Below, in pieces: positions 1 to 7,954 of a stretch of DNA of 64,000 nt. Positions within the stretch are counted from its first letter, which is position 1. The number at the start of each line of letters is the position of its first letter. Made by a program: the position numbers and the translations under genes. The notes below the pieces were generated by a model that searched no databases, was not told the DNA's origin, and worked only from the letters and a program-made list of their open reading frames with translations. Source of the stretch: Anaerococcus obesiensis ph10 (GTDB lineage: Bacteria; Bacillota; Clostridia; Tissierellales; Peptoniphilaceae); NCBI RefSeq assembly GCF_000311745.1, contig NZ_HE978531.1, positions 1 to 64,000 of the forward strand. The letters are read 5' to 3'.

Positions 1-8
1 TTATAAAA

Positions 9-41
9 ATATCTTCTATTTTTAATAATAGAAGGTATTTA
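9..41 (+). terminator. possible hairpin before the tRNA cluster
   Basis: An 11-bp imperfect stem (tatcttctatt against aatagaaggta) with a small AT loop lies just before the first tRNA and is followed by T-rich sequence. It could be the terminator of a gene or rRNA operon lying before the window, but nothing upstream is visible. Confidence 0.3.
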
Positions 42-64
42 TATAAGATTTTTTTATTTAGAGT

Positions 65-139
65 GCTTAGGTAGCTCAATGGTGGAGCACCCGGCTGTTA
101 ACCGGTAGGTTGTGGGTTCGAGCCCCACCCTGAGCGCCA
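65..139 (+). tRNA. tRNA-Asn (GTT)
   Basis: A cloverleaf can be drawn. The acceptor arm gcttagg pairs with cctgagc, the D-arm has gctc/gagc, the anticodon loop ctgttaa gives GTT, and the T-arm is GTTCGAGC flanked by gtggg/cccac. CCA is encoded. First of 13 co-directional tRNAs; in Firmicutes such arrays often follow a 5S rRNA gene, which is not in view. Confidence 0.95.
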
Positions 140-195
140 ATGTTTCTTTAAATAGATATAGCTTCAAGTAGCTCATAACTTAGCATTTATTATAG

Positions 196-272
196 CGCGG
201 GATGGAGCAGCTTGGTGGCTCGTCGGGCTCATAACCCGGAGGTCGTAGGTTCAAATCCTACTCCCGCAACCA
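196..272 (+). tRNA. initiator tRNA-fMet (CAT)
   Basis: The loop ctcataa gives anticodon CAT. Two initiator hallmarks are visible: a mismatched C-A first acceptor pair (cgcggga against tcccgca) and three consecutive G-C pairs at the base of the anticodon stem (cggg/cccg). CCA is encoded. Confidence 0.95.
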
Positions 273-275
273 TGT

Positions 276-352
276 GGCGAAGTAGCTCAGTTGGCTAGAG
301 CATTCGGTTCATACCCGGAGTGTCAAGAGTTCAAGTCTCTTCTTCGCTACCA
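276..352 (+). tRNA. tRNA-Met elongator (CAT)
   Basis: Anticodon CAT. The acceptor stem ggcgaag pairs with cttcgct, including a G-U first pair, and lacks the initiator C-A mismatch and GGG/CCC stem. The overall sequence resembles Firmicutes elongator tRNA-Met. A lysidine-type tRNA-Ile2, which also has a CAT gene anticodon, is less likely. Confidence 0.88.
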
Positions 353-396
353 TTTTTTTATAAGCTCTTAGCTTATTAACCAGCATGGAGCTTTTA

Positions 397-471
397 GGCT
401 CCATGGTCAAGTGGTTAAGACACCAGCCTCTCACGCTGGTATCCCGGGTTCAAATCCCGGTGGAGTCACCA
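397..471 (+). tRNA. tRNA-Glu (CTC)
   Basis: The acceptor ggctcca pairs with tggagtc, the anticodon loop ctctcac gives CTC, and the T-arm is GTTCAAAT within cccgg/ccggt. CCA is encoded. A second Glu isoacceptor (TTC) follows at 767, with a disordered stretch between them. Confidence 0.93.
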
Positions 472-766
472 CTTATATTTTTTTATAATTTTATGGCCCT
501 ATGGTCAGCAGATCATTTCTAGCCAGTCGGCTAAAGCCTCCTGGGAAATGAGTTGCATCAGACCTTCCAACAATTTGCTTACGCTCATTGGGATAGGTCT
601 AGAAAGCGGTTTATGATCCTAACCCAATTTATGAAATAAATTGATGGTAGGTCAGATGTCGCGGTGTTTCAAAGTTTTTTGCAACTTTGTCAACAAGCTG
701 ACTAAGACATTTGTAGCTTGCTGCAAGTTAAAAAAAAGTATGTTTAATGAATATAATAATGATTGA
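472..766. other. intergenic stretch with tRNA-Glu 5' fragment and repeat
   Basis: Nearly 300 bp without a gene between the two tRNA-Glu genes. Bases 495-507 repeat the first 13 bases of the downstream tRNA-Glu (TTC) exactly and then diverge. Bases 649-703 are one copy of a 55-bp repeat whose second copy is at 879-933. The stretch looks like debris of a partial tRNA duplication. No protein-coding signal was seen. Confidence 0.5.
649..703 (+). repeat. 55-bp direct repeat, copy A
   Basis: Matches 879-933 over 55 bases with about five mismatches. Each copy holds a short palindrome built on caaagtt/aactttg. The copies lie on either side of the intact tRNA-Glu (TTC), suggesting that a segment containing tRNA and spacer was duplicated and then decayed. 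Confidence 0.75.
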
Positions 767-841
767 GGCCCTATGGTCAAGCGGTTAAGACATCGCCCTT
801 TCACGGCGGTATCCCGGGTTCAAATCCCGGTAGGGTCACCA
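767..841 (+). tRNA. tRNA-Glu (TTC)
   Basis: The acceptor ggcccta pairs with tagggtc, the loop ctttcac gives TTC, and the T-arm is GTTCAAAT within cccgg/ccggt. CCA is encoded. This is the intact gene from which the fragments at 495-507, about 980-1001 and 1138-1161 seem to derive. Confidence 0.95.
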
Positions 842-853
842 TAATGACCTATC

Positions 854-874
854 ACCATTTGCAAAGCAAATGGT
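854..874. repeat. perfect hairpin in tRNA spacer
   Basis: A 9-bp perfect stem (accatttgc/gcaaatggt) with a 3-nt AAA loop, 12 nt after tRNA-Glu (TTC). It has no T-tract, so it is not a classical terminator. It could act as a processing signal in the precursor or be part of the decayed repeat region. Confidence 0.6.
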
Positions 875-878
875 ATGA

Positions 879-933
879 AGGTCAGATGTCGCGGTGTTTC
901 AAAGTTGCTAGCAACTTTGTCAACAAGCCGACT
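879..933 (+). repeat. 55-bp direct repeat, copy B
   Basis: Second copy of the repeat at 649-703. It contains a complete 20-bp palindrome at 900-919 (caaagttgctagcaactttg), which is interrupted by a T-run in copy A. Confidence 0.75.
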
Positions 934-979
934 TTTAATCTTTATATTAAAAAGAGATTTATCCTTCGTTTTAGAGGGA

Positions 980-1161
980 AACCACCGTGTCACGACGGTA
1001 TTGTTCTTCAGATTTGCCCAAGGGCTCATCTTGAAGATTTAAAATCTTTTAGATTTTAAACCTCACATGGGACACGAAAACTTTATTTACATATTTATGT
1101 AGTTTTCGGGATAAATCATCTACTGGATAATTTATCAGATACAAATCCCAGTAGGGTCACC
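980..1161 (+). pseudogene. decayed tRNA-Glu fragments
   Basis: Bases about 980-1001 resemble a tRNA-Glu anticodon arm (a cac-containing loop between ccgt/acgg, then gtat). Bases 1138-1161 match the T-arm and acceptor end of tRNA-Glu (TTC) except for an atac replacement of the gttc start and one base change in the stem. About 135 bp of AT-rich sequence with its own hairpin (1076-1109) separates the two pieces, so no functional tRNA can form. Best read as a broken duplicate of the gene at 767. Confidence 0.55.
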
Positions 1162-1165
1162 TAAT

Positions 1166-1241
1166 GGAAGTATAGCTCAGTTGGGAGAGCATCTGCCTTA
1201 CAAGCAGGGGGTCACAGGTTCGAGCCCTGTTACTTCCACCA
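1166..1241 (+). tRNA. tRNA-Val (TAC)
   Basis: The acceptor ggaagta pairs with tacttcc, the anticodon loop cttacaa gives TAC, and the T-arm is GTTCGAGC. CCA is encoded. It starts 5 nt after the decayed tRNA-Glu remnant. Confidence 0.95.
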
Positions 1242-1273
1242 TAATATTTTTAATATTAGGCTATTTTAATTAT

Positions 1274-1350
1274 GGCTTAGTAGTTCAGCTGGTTAGAATG
1301 CCGCCCTGTCACGGCGGAGGTCGTGGGTTCGAGTCCCATCTAAGTCGCCA
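1274..1350 (+). tRNA. tRNA-Asp (GTC)
   Basis: The acceptor ggcttag pairs with ctaagtc, the anticodon stem ccgcc/ggcgg carries loop ctgtcac (GTC), and the T-arm is GTTCGAGT. Discriminator G and encoded CCA fit tRNA-Asp. Confidence 0.95.
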
Positions 1351-1400
1351 GATATTTGTCCTTTTAATTTAGGACTTGGATTTCAATTGAAATCCATTTT

Positions 1401-1476
1401 GCTGATGTAGCTCAATTGGTAGAGCAATTGATTTGTAATCAATAGGTTGTAGGTTCAAGTCCTATCATCAGCTCCA
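1401..1476 (+). tRNA. tRNA-Thr (TGT)
   Basis: The acceptor gctgatg pairs with catcagc, the loop tttgtaa gives TGT, and the T-arm is GTTCAAGT. CCA is encoded. Confidence 0.95.
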
Positions 1477-1599
1477 TATTAAGGTTTTCCTTTATATTAT
1501 AAATTTTAACGTTTATTAAAAATAAAAATAGGAATTGGGTGCTTGCTAATTTAATAATTTATTTTAGCTTTCACTTTGTTATTTCCTTTTATATTATTT

Positions 1600-1674
1600 G
1601 CGGAAGTGGCTCAGTGGTAGAGTATCGCCTTGCCAAGGCGAGGGTCGCGGGTTCGAATCCCGTCTTCCGCTCCA
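1600..1674 (+). tRNA. tRNA-Gly (GCC)
   Basis: The acceptor gcggaag pairs with cttccgc, the loop ttgccaa gives GCC, and the T-arm is GTTCGAAT. Discriminator U and encoded CCA fit tRNA-Gly. A 123-bp AT-rich spacer precedes it. Confidence 0.95.
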
Positions 1675-1681
1675 ATTTTAT

Positions 1682-1755
1682 GCGGGTGTAGCTCAGTGGT
1701 AGAGCCCCAGCCTTCCAAGCTGGTTGCGAGGGTCCGATTCCCTTCACCCGCTCCA
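1682..1755 (+). tRNA. tRNA-Gly (TCC)
   Basis: The acceptor gcgggtg pairs with cacccgc and the loop cttccaa gives TCC. The T-loop begins GTCCGATT instead of the usual GTTCGA. CCA is encoded, and it lies 7 nt after the GCC isoacceptor. Confidence 0.93.
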
Positions 1756-1872
1756 TTTTTTTTATAAATTATTTTTATTTTTAAAATTTTGTGGTATAAT
1801 CTATATTACAGTAGGTAATGATAGTACCATATTATATTGTTAAGATATTAATAAACTTATATTTTTAATTAT

Positions 1873-1949
<77 letters not shown>

Positions 1950-1978
1950 AATATCTTTTTAGATTATATTTTTAATTT

Positions 1979-2055
<77 letters not shown>

Positions 2056-2077
2056 ATATTTTTATAAAAAATATTGA

Positions 2078-2154
2078 GCGGTATTAGCTCAGTTGGATAG
2101 AGCGACTGGCTACGGACCAGTAGGCCTGGGGTTCGAATCCTCAATGCCGCGCCA
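2078..2154 (+). tRNA. tRNA-Arg (ACG)
   Basis: The acceptor gcggtat pairs with atgccgc, the anticodon loop ctacgga gives ACG, and the T-arm is GTTCGAAT. CCA is encoded. The A34 needs deamination to inosine, which the TadA encoded at 27679 would provide. Last tRNA of the cluster. Confidence 0.94.
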
Positions 2155-2161
2155 GAATTTT

Positions 2162-2192
2162 AGATCTTTAGTTTTGCTAGAGGTCTTTTTTA
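2162..2192 (+). terminator. terminator of the tRNA cluster
   Basis: A 10-bp stem (agatctttag against ctagaggtct, with G-U pairs) and a 5-nt loop, followed by a T-tract, 8 nt after the last tRNA. Confidence 0.75.
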
Positions 2193-2265
2193 TTGCTTTT
2201 TTATTTTTTCTAATTATTTTGTATTTATCTTTATATGCGTTGATTTATTTTTTGTAAATTTGCAT

Positions 2266-2357
2266 AAAAAAACTGTTGCAAAATTTTTTTATAATCAATA
2301 TTAAGTCTTTGAAATTTTGAATTTCTCTAATTATTGATTATTTTTATTTTGCAACAG
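2266..2357 (-). terminator. long-hairpin terminator of the B3/B4 gene
   Basis: A 12-bp perfect outer inverted repeat (ctgttgcaaaat at 2273, its complement at 2346) encloses a second 10-bp inverted repeat (2291-2300 and 2332-2341). Read on the minus strand the stem ends in seven Ts. At about 85 nt the structure is long for a terminator. Confidence 0.6.
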
Positions 2358-2367
2358 ACATTTTTTT

Positions 2368-3072
2368 CTATTTGATTTCTATGCTTGGATTATCTTTTGT
2401 TAAAAAGTGAATTTCTACTTTTCCTTCCAAATATTTTTCTAAATTTTCTGCTAGATAGTTTATTGCTTCTTTCAAATCGTCTTTTCTATCTGGATCTATG
2501 TTTTCCATAAAAAGTATTGCGTTTTTTGTATCTTCTGTTATCATTGTTCTTTGGCAATCTCTCCAATTAAAACATCTACAAATTGCGCCTTTTTCATCTC
2601 TATAGCATAATTCGCCTTCTAGGGTTGGGGAGTCTTTGTCATCTCCTATAGCTTGGAAAGGATCATTTCCTTCTGTGATTTCAAGTTTTACATCGCCTAC
2701 AAATTTGTCTATATCTTCAGCTCCGCATGGTAGGGCATAATTTAATGATGCAGCATTGTAAATGTCAACTAGTGGATTGATACTTCCAACGTCTTTGTCT
2801 TTTGCCACTCTTTTTAATAGGGCTTCTATTGAACAGCGTGCTCCTTTTTTTGTTTTGAATAATTTAAAGGCATCTCTCCACACTTTTATTACTGGATTTT
2901 CGCTAAATACTGGTTTTGTAAGATAATCTAGAGCTTTTTCGTTTGCATTATCAAGTTCGTCTCTTATTTCTCTATTTGATTTTTCTTCCATTTTTATGTC
3001 TTTAAATAGGATAAGTCCTATTTCTGCTTCAGGGAATAAATCCCAAAAAGATTCGCTTGCTATAAATTTCAT
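2368..3072 (-). CDS. B3/B4 tRNA-binding domain protein
   Basis: A 234-residue protein resembling the free-standing B3/B4 domain of phenylalanyl-tRNA synthetase beta subunit. Features seen are the N-terminal region with FPEAEIGLILFKDI, the central NPLVDIYNAASLNYALPCGAEDID stretch and the later CFNWRDCQRT segment near residues 168-177. In PheT this domain takes part in editing mischarged tRNA; stand-alone homologues are poorly understood, so a tRNA or amino-acid quality-control role is inference. The ATG start has a good AGGAG site 7 nt upstream. It lies 25 bp downstream of the AraC-type regulator on the same strand, and a long hairpin follows it. No signal peptide or membrane segment. Confidence 0.8.
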   Translation of the reverse strand: MKFIASESFWDLFPEAEIGLILFKDIKMEEKSNREIRDELDNANEKALDYLTKPVFSENPVIKVWRDAFKLFKTKKGARCSIEALLKRVAKDKDVGSINPLVDIYNAASLNYALPCGAEDIDKFVGDVKLEITEGNDPFQAIGDDKDSPTLEGELCYRDEKGAICRCFNWRDCQRTMITEDTKNAILFMENIDPDRKDDLKEAINYLAENLEKYLEGKVEIHFLTKDNPSIEIK

Positions 3073-3097
3073 AATTTTCTCCTTTTCTTTTTTCCTA

Positions 3098-4360
3098 CTA
3101 TATTATATTTCCTTCAGAGTCTTGGTAGTTTATTGTTGTCCTAAATTTATTAGGGGATACACCAATTATTCTGCTAAAGGCTCTTTGGAAAGTTCTTGTT
3201 GAATTATACCCGACTTTCATTGCTATATCTATTATTTTTAAATCTGTTGTTTTTAACATTTCACATGCTTTTGAAATCCTAAGAAAATCTAAATATTCGT
3301 AGAAATTTTTTTCAAATTGGAAATAAATTAATCTGTTTACTTCAGATGTTGAAATGCCAAATTCTTTGGCTACTTTTCCAATTGTAAGATCTGTGTCAGT
3401 ATAGTTTTTGATTTCATAATTTATAACACTATCAAGAAGTTTTGCCTCAGATTGTTTGAGACTAACTTGTTTAATATTGTAATAATTTCTAAATTCGCCA
3501 GGATTGATTCCTTCAGTATTTTCAAATATTTTTGTAAAGTGTGATGAGTCTGTATAGCCAACGCGTTTTGCAATTTCATTTAGACTTTTTTCAGAAAACA
3601 TTAGTAAGTCGATTGCTTTTGAAAATCTAATCCTATTTAATAATTCTGAGAAAGTAAATCCAATGTTTTCTTCTAAATATTTTGTAAGACTTGATTTGCT
3701 AATGAAAAATGTAGAGGCAAGTCTGTCAAGTGTTAATTTTTCGCTCATGTGGGAATACATATACCTAAGAATTTGATTAATTTGAATTTGATGTTCATAA
3801 TTTTGCTTGGTACTTATTTCATTTTTGTTTTCAAATCTTAAAAATTTAATTAAAATTCTTATAATTGATGAAATAAGATATTCATCAGAATATGGTTTTT
3901 CATCAATTTCTTCTTGGAAAGAGTCATTTCCGACTTCGTCTTTGATTTCAATAAAGGAATTTTTCATATCATGAAAAGCCTTGCTATCAAGAATTTTTAT
4001 AGGATTTTTTGATAAAACTTCTATAGAATTTATTTGATTTTTCCTAAAATTACAAATATTTTTCAAATCGTCATTTATAATTTGAAAATTGTATACGATT
4101 TTGTAAAATTCCAAATCTTCTGTAACATCAGTGATAGTTGTAATATCCCAAGGCAGAATAGAAATCATGGTATTTTTTTCGATTAGATACTCAACCCCGT
4201 TTATCATAAATTTTCCCTTGCCTTTTTTGAACAAAAGAAGTCTTGCTGTACTGTGAATTAAAGTAGTGGTAGAGCTGTCTTGAAATTCTACTTCAAAATT
4301 ACATATTTTTGATAAATCTGAAATTGCAGAAATTTTGGTTTGTATATTACTTATAACCAT
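3098..4360 (-). CDS. AraC-family regulator with two HTH domains
   Basis: A 420-residue transcription factor. Residues 1 to about 130 look like a cupin-type sensor domain. An AraC HTH pair lies at about 196-295 (LTLDRLASTFFISKSSLTKYL, then IAKRVGYTDSSHFTKIFE). A second complete AraC HTH pair follows at about 310-415 (LTIGKVAKEFGISTSEVNRLI, then IAMKVGYNSTRTFQRAFSR). Two full HTH modules in one chain are unusual because most AraC proteins have one. It is transcribed away from arcA with a 301-bp shared upstream region, so control of the arginine deiminase operon is a reasonable guess. The ligand is unknown. Confidence 0.88.
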   Translation of the reverse strand: MVISNIQTKISAISDLSKICNFEVEFQDSSTTTLIHSTARLLLFKKGKGKFMINGVEYLIEKNTMISILPWDITTITDVTEDLEFYKIVYNFQIINDDLKNICNFRKNQINSIEVLSKNPIKILDSKAFHDMKNSFIEIKDEVGNDSFQEEIDEKPYSDEYLISSIIRILIKFLRFENKNEISTKQNYEHQIQINQILRYMYSHMSEKLTLDRLASTFFISKSSLTKYLEENIGFTFSELLNRIRFSKAIDLLMFSEKSLNEIAKRVGYTDSSHFTKIFENTEGINPGEFRNYYNIKQVSLKQSEAKLLDSVINYEIKNYTDTDLTIGKVAKEFGISTSEVNRLIYFQFEKNFYEYLDFLRISKACEMLKTTDLKIIDIAMKVGYNSTRTFQRAFSRIIGVSPNKFRTTINYQDSEGNII

Positions 4361-4661
4361 AAATAACCTCTTTAATTTTAGTTTGATATATACTTATATT
4401 ATATAATATTTTAAGCTAATTTACTAATTTTTAGCCATTTATTAATAATTTTTCATAAAAACACTTATAAAAACATTTTCATTTGAATATAATTTACAAT
4501 AAACTATCCGAAATTTGTCGTGTAAAAATGAAACGGTTAGAGTATACTATTGATGTAAACGATATGAGTGGCTCTAAAATTTATCTTGAATGAAAAAATC
4601 AAAACGAAACTTTATTCAAGTAAAGAGATACACTCTATTTATATATATTTTAGGAGGAATT
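4361..4661. promoter_or_regulatory. divergent control region, AraC regulator / arc operon
   Basis: About 300 bp between the divergent regulator and arcA. A TATACT at 4543-4548 may be the -10 of the arc promoter, but no well-spaced -35 was found, which would fit an activator-dependent promoter. Bases 4585-4620 form a 10-bp hairpin (cttgaatgaa against tttattcaag) in the presumed leader, and the arcA ribosome site AGGAGGA lies at 4652-4658. Confidence 0.45.
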
Positions 4662-5891
4662 ATGAAAAAGATTCAAGTAACAAGCGAGATTAAACCACTA
4701 AAAAGAGTTTTGGTTCACAGACCAGGAGATGAATTATTAAATTTAACTCCATCAACTCTTGAAGAACTATTATTCGATGATATTCCAGATCTAGCATTAG
4801 CTCAAGAAGAACATGATAGATTTACAAATATCATGAGAGATAATGGAGTAGAAGTTGTTTATCTTGAAGATTTAATGACAGAAACATTAGATGCTAACGA
4901 AGGTTTAAGAGAAACTTTCTTAGAACAATATTTAAGTGAAACAGGATGCGAAGATAAAGAAATCCTTGCAAAAGCTAAAGAATATTTAGAAAAAATTGAA
5001 GATACAAAAGAATTTGTTGAAAAAACAATGGCTGGTTTAACATTAAAAGAACTAGGACTTTTCACAGAAGAAGATCTTCATGAAATGGTTGTAGGAAAAT
5101 CATATCTTGCAATTAACCCAATGCCAAACCTATACTTTACAAGAGATCCATTTGCATCAGTAGGAAACGGTGCAGTTATCAATAGAATGTATTCTGTAAC
5201 AAGAAATAGAGAAACAATCTACTGTGATTATATCTTTAGATTCCACCCAGAATACAAAGGAAATGTTCCAAATCTTTATGGTAGAGATAACGAATACCAT
5301 ATAGAAGGTGGAGATACATTCAACGGTAATGAAACAACACTATTAATTGGTATTTCACAAAGAACACAATATGAAGCAATCAAAGTATTAGCTAAAAAAT
5401 TATTCTTTGGAGAAAATGAAAACAAGATTGAAAAAATCTACGCATTAAAAATCGATGAAAACAGAGCATTCATGCACTTAGATACAGTATTTACACAAAT
5501 CGATTACGATGCATTCACATACCATCCAGCTATAATCAAAGAAATGGAAGTTAAAATCATAACAAAAGATGAAGCAAACAATGATTTACACATTGAAACA
5601 GCTTCAGGAAAATTAGACGAAATCTTAGCAAAAGCACTAGGAATCGAAAAAGTACGTCTAATCCCATGTGGTGGTGGAGACCCAATAGCTGCAGAAAGAG
5701 AACAATGGAATGATGGTTCAAACACATTAACACTTGCTCCAGGAAAAGTTTTAGTTTACAAGAGAAATACAGTAACAAACGAAGTACTAAGAAAAGAAGG
5801 TATTGAAGTATTAGAATTAGATGCATCAAACCTAACAGTAGGTCGTGGTGGTCCAAGATGTATGTCAATGCCATTAGAAAGAGAACTATAA
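4662..5891 (+). CDS. arcA: arginine deiminase
   Basis: Hydrolyses arginine to citrulline and ammonia, the first step of the arginine deiminase ATP-generating pathway. The 409-residue length is typical. Visible family motifs are the N-terminal RVLVHRPGDE, PNLYFTRDPFA near 155-165, the EGGD-containing region, HLDTVFTQID near 270, and the catalytic Cys400 in GRGGPRCMSMPL. The ATG at 4662 is chosen over an in-frame upstream ATG at 4590 because AGGAGGA sits just before it and family proteins begin here. It is followed by arcB, arcC and a transporter on the same strand, so arginine is probably an energy source and a route to raise pH. Confidence 0.97.
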   Translation: MKKIQVTSEIKPLKRVLVHRPGDELLNLTPSTLEELLFDDIPDLALAQEEHDRFTNIMRDNGVEVVYLEDLMTETLDANEGLRETFLEQYLSETGCEDKEILAKAKEYLEKIEDTKEFVEKTMAGLTLKELGLFTEEDLHEMVVGKSYLAINPMPNLYFTRDPFASVGNGAVINRMYSVTRNRETIYCDYIFRFHPEYKGNVPNLYGRDNEYHIEGGDTFNGNETTLLIGISQRTQYEAIKVLAKKLFFGENENKIEKIYALKIDENRAFMHLDTVFTQIDYDAFTYHPAIIKEMEVKIITKDEANNDLHIETASGKLDEILAKALGIEKVRLIPCGGGDPIAAEREQWNDGSNTLTLAPGKVLVYKRNTVTNEVLRKEGIEVLELDASNLTVGRGGPRCMSMPLEREL

Positions 5892-5970
5892 GAAGTAAGT
5901 TAGTCTACAAAATTTAAACAAAGTTATAATATAAAATATTGAAAAAATTTCAAAATAAGGAGATAATAAT

Positions 5971-6975
5971 ATGCCAGTAAATTTACAAGGACAAAGTATA
6001 CTAGGATTAAAATTCCTAACAGAAGATGAAATCAAATACCTAATAGATCTAGGTGAACAATTCAAAAAATTAAAATTAACAAGAACACCACATAGATATC
6101 TAGAAGGAAAAAATATAGTATTATTATTCGAAAAAACTTCAACAAGAACACGTTGTTCATTTGAAGTAGCTGGAATGGACTTAGGAATGGGAGTAACATA
6201 CCTTGATCCAGGTTCAAGCCAAATGGGACACAAAGAATCAATCGAAGATACAGCAAAAGTATTGGGAAGATTTTATGATGGAATCGAATACAGAGGATTT
6301 GACCAAGAATTAGTAGAAAAATTAGCTAAATATTCAGGAGTTCCAGTATGGAATGGTCTTACAGATGATTTCCACCCAACACAAATGATTGCTGATATGC
6401 TTACAATCAAAGAAAACTTTGGTTACCTAAAAGGATTAAATTTTGTATTTATGGGCGATTGCAGAAACAACGTAAGCAACTCATTAATGGTAGCATGTGC
6501 TAAACTTGGAATCAACTACACAGGTTGCGGTCCAAAAGAATTATGGGCAGATGAAAAATTAATTGCAGAAGCAAAAGAATTTGCAAAAGTTCACGGTTCA
6601 AAAGTAGAATTTACAGAAAACGTAGAAGAAGCAGCAAAAGGTGCTCACGCAGTTTATACAGACATTTGGGTATCAATGGGAGAACCAAAAGAAGTTTGGG
6701 AAAAGAGAATTGAATTACTTCATCCATTCCAAGTAAACCAAAAAGTTATGGATTTAGCAGATGATGATGCAATCTTCTTACACTGCCTACCATCATTCCA
6801 CGATCTTCACACAACAACAGGTATAGATGTAAACGAAAAATTCGGAGACAAATATGACCTTGATGGAATGGAAGTAAAAGACGAAGTATTCCTAGGAAAA
6901 CAAAGTAAAGTATTTGATCAAGCAGAAAACAGAATGCATACAATCAAAGCAATTATGTATGCAACATTAAAATAG
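5971..6975 (+). CDS. arcB: ornithine carbamoyltransferase, catabolic
   Basis: Converts citrulline and phosphate to ornithine and carbamoyl phosphate in the arginine deiminase pathway. The 334-residue protein shows the carbamoyl-phosphate motif STRTR at 57-61, HPTQ at 135-138 and the ornithine-side HCLP loop, here HCLPSFHD rather than the common HCLPAFHD. The catabolic assignment rests on position between arcA and arcC; the sequence alone cannot separate ArcB from ArgF. The ATG has AAGGAGA 7 nt upstream, and the 79-bp gap after arcA shows no clear terminator. Confidence 0.95.
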   Translation: MPVNLQGQSILGLKFLTEDEIKYLIDLGEQFKKLKLTRTPHRYLEGKNIVLLFEKTSTRTRCSFEVAGMDLGMGVTYLDPGSSQMGHKESIEDTAKVLGRFYDGIEYRGFDQELVEKLAKYSGVPVWNGLTDDFHPTQMIADMLTIKENFGYLKGLNFVFMGDCRNNVSNSLMVACAKLGINYTGCGPKELWADEKLIAEAKEFAKVHGSKVEFTENVEEAAKGAHAVYTDIWVSMGEPKEVWEKRIELLHPFQVNQKVMDLADDDAIFLHCLPSFHDLHTTTGIDVNEKFGDKYDLDGMEVKDEVFLGKQSKVFDQAENRMHTIKAIMYATLK

Positions 6976-7009
6976 AAAAAATAAAAATAGAAACGGATAT
7001 ATTTAATAG

Positions 7010-7945
7010 ATGACAAAAAAAAGATTAGTTATCGCTCTAGGGGGTAATGCTTTAGGCAATACCCCTCAAGAGCAATTAGAATTAGTAAAAAAGACAGCTA
7101 AAACAATAGTAGATTTATCAGAAAACTACGATGTAGCAGTAGGACACGGAAACGGTCCACAAGTAGGAATGATAAATAACGCAATGGAATTTTCAGCAAA
7201 CAAAGGTGGAAATACACCTGAAATGCCATTTCCAGAATGTGGCGCAATGAGCCAAGGATACATTGGTTATCATTTATCACAATCAATAAGAAATGAATTA
7301 AAAAACAGAGGCAAAGATTCCGAAATAGCTTGCGTTGTTACACAAGTTTTAGTTGACAAAGATGATGAAGCTTTCAATAAACCAACTAAACCAATAGGAA
7401 GTTTCTTAACAAAAGAAGAAGCTGAAGCCAAACACGAAGAAAACGGCTACGAATACGTAGAAGATGCAGGTAGGGGATACAGAAGAGTTGTAGCAAGCCC
7501 AATACCTAAAGAAATCATTGAAATAAATGTTGTGGAAAATTTGGTTTCAAATGGTAATATAGTAATAACAGTTGGTGGAGGTGGTGTACCGGTAATAGAT
7601 ACAGAAGAAGGATTACAAGGTGTGCCAGCTGTAATAGATAAAGATAGATCATCTGCATTATTAGCAAAAGAATTAAATGCTGATATGTTAGTAATATTAA
7701 CAGCAGTTGATAGAGTTATGATCAATTTCAACAAACCAAATCAAGAAGAAATCAAAGAAATGACTGTTAATGAAGCTAAAAAATATATTGAAGAAGGACA
7801 CTTTGCTCCTGGTTCAATGTTACCAAAAGTAGAAGCTTGTTTAGAATTTGTTGAAAAATCAGAACAAGGTCTTGCACTAATTACATCTTTAGAAAAAGCA
7901 GCTGAAGCATTAGAAGGAAAGACAGGTACTATAATAAAAAAATAG
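7010..7945 (+). CDS. arcC: carbamate kinase
   Basis: Transfers the phosphate of carbamoyl phosphate to ADP, giving ATP, CO2 and ammonia: the energy-yielding step of the pathway. The 311-residue amino-acid-kinase fold protein has an N-terminal ALGGNALG motif, GNGPQVG near 49-55, the VITVGGGGVPV loop and KDRSSALLA near 209-217. The start is ATG at 7010; the ribosome site is weak (only purine-rich aaacgga upstream). It lies 34 bp after arcB and 9 bp before the transporter gene. Confidence 0.96.
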   Translation: MTKKRLVIALGGNALGNTPQEQLELVKKTAKTIVDLSENYDVAVGHGNGPQVGMINNAMEFSANKGGNTPEMPFPECGAMSQGYIGYHLSQSIRNELKNRGKDSEIACVVTQVLVDKDDEAFNKPTKPIGSFLTKEEAEAKHEENGYEYVEDAGRGYRRVVASPIPKEIIEINVVENLVSNGNIVITVGGGGVPVIDTEEGLQGVPAVIDKDRSSALLAKELNADMLVILTAVDRVMINFNKPNQEEIKEMTVNEAKKYIEEGHFAPGSMLPKVEACLEFVEKSEQGLALITSLEKAAEALEGKTGTIIKK

Positions 7946-7954
7946 GAGAATACT

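Noticed and set aside
763-1059. Open frame of 98 codons across tRNA-Glu and its spacer
   Set aside because: It overlaps a clear tRNA gene, has no ribosome site, and its start matches read-through of tRNA sequence.
4590-4661. N-terminal extension of arginine deiminase by 24 residues
   Set aside because: No ribosome site before 4590, the region forms a leader hairpin, and AGGAGGA marks ATG 4662, where homologues begin.
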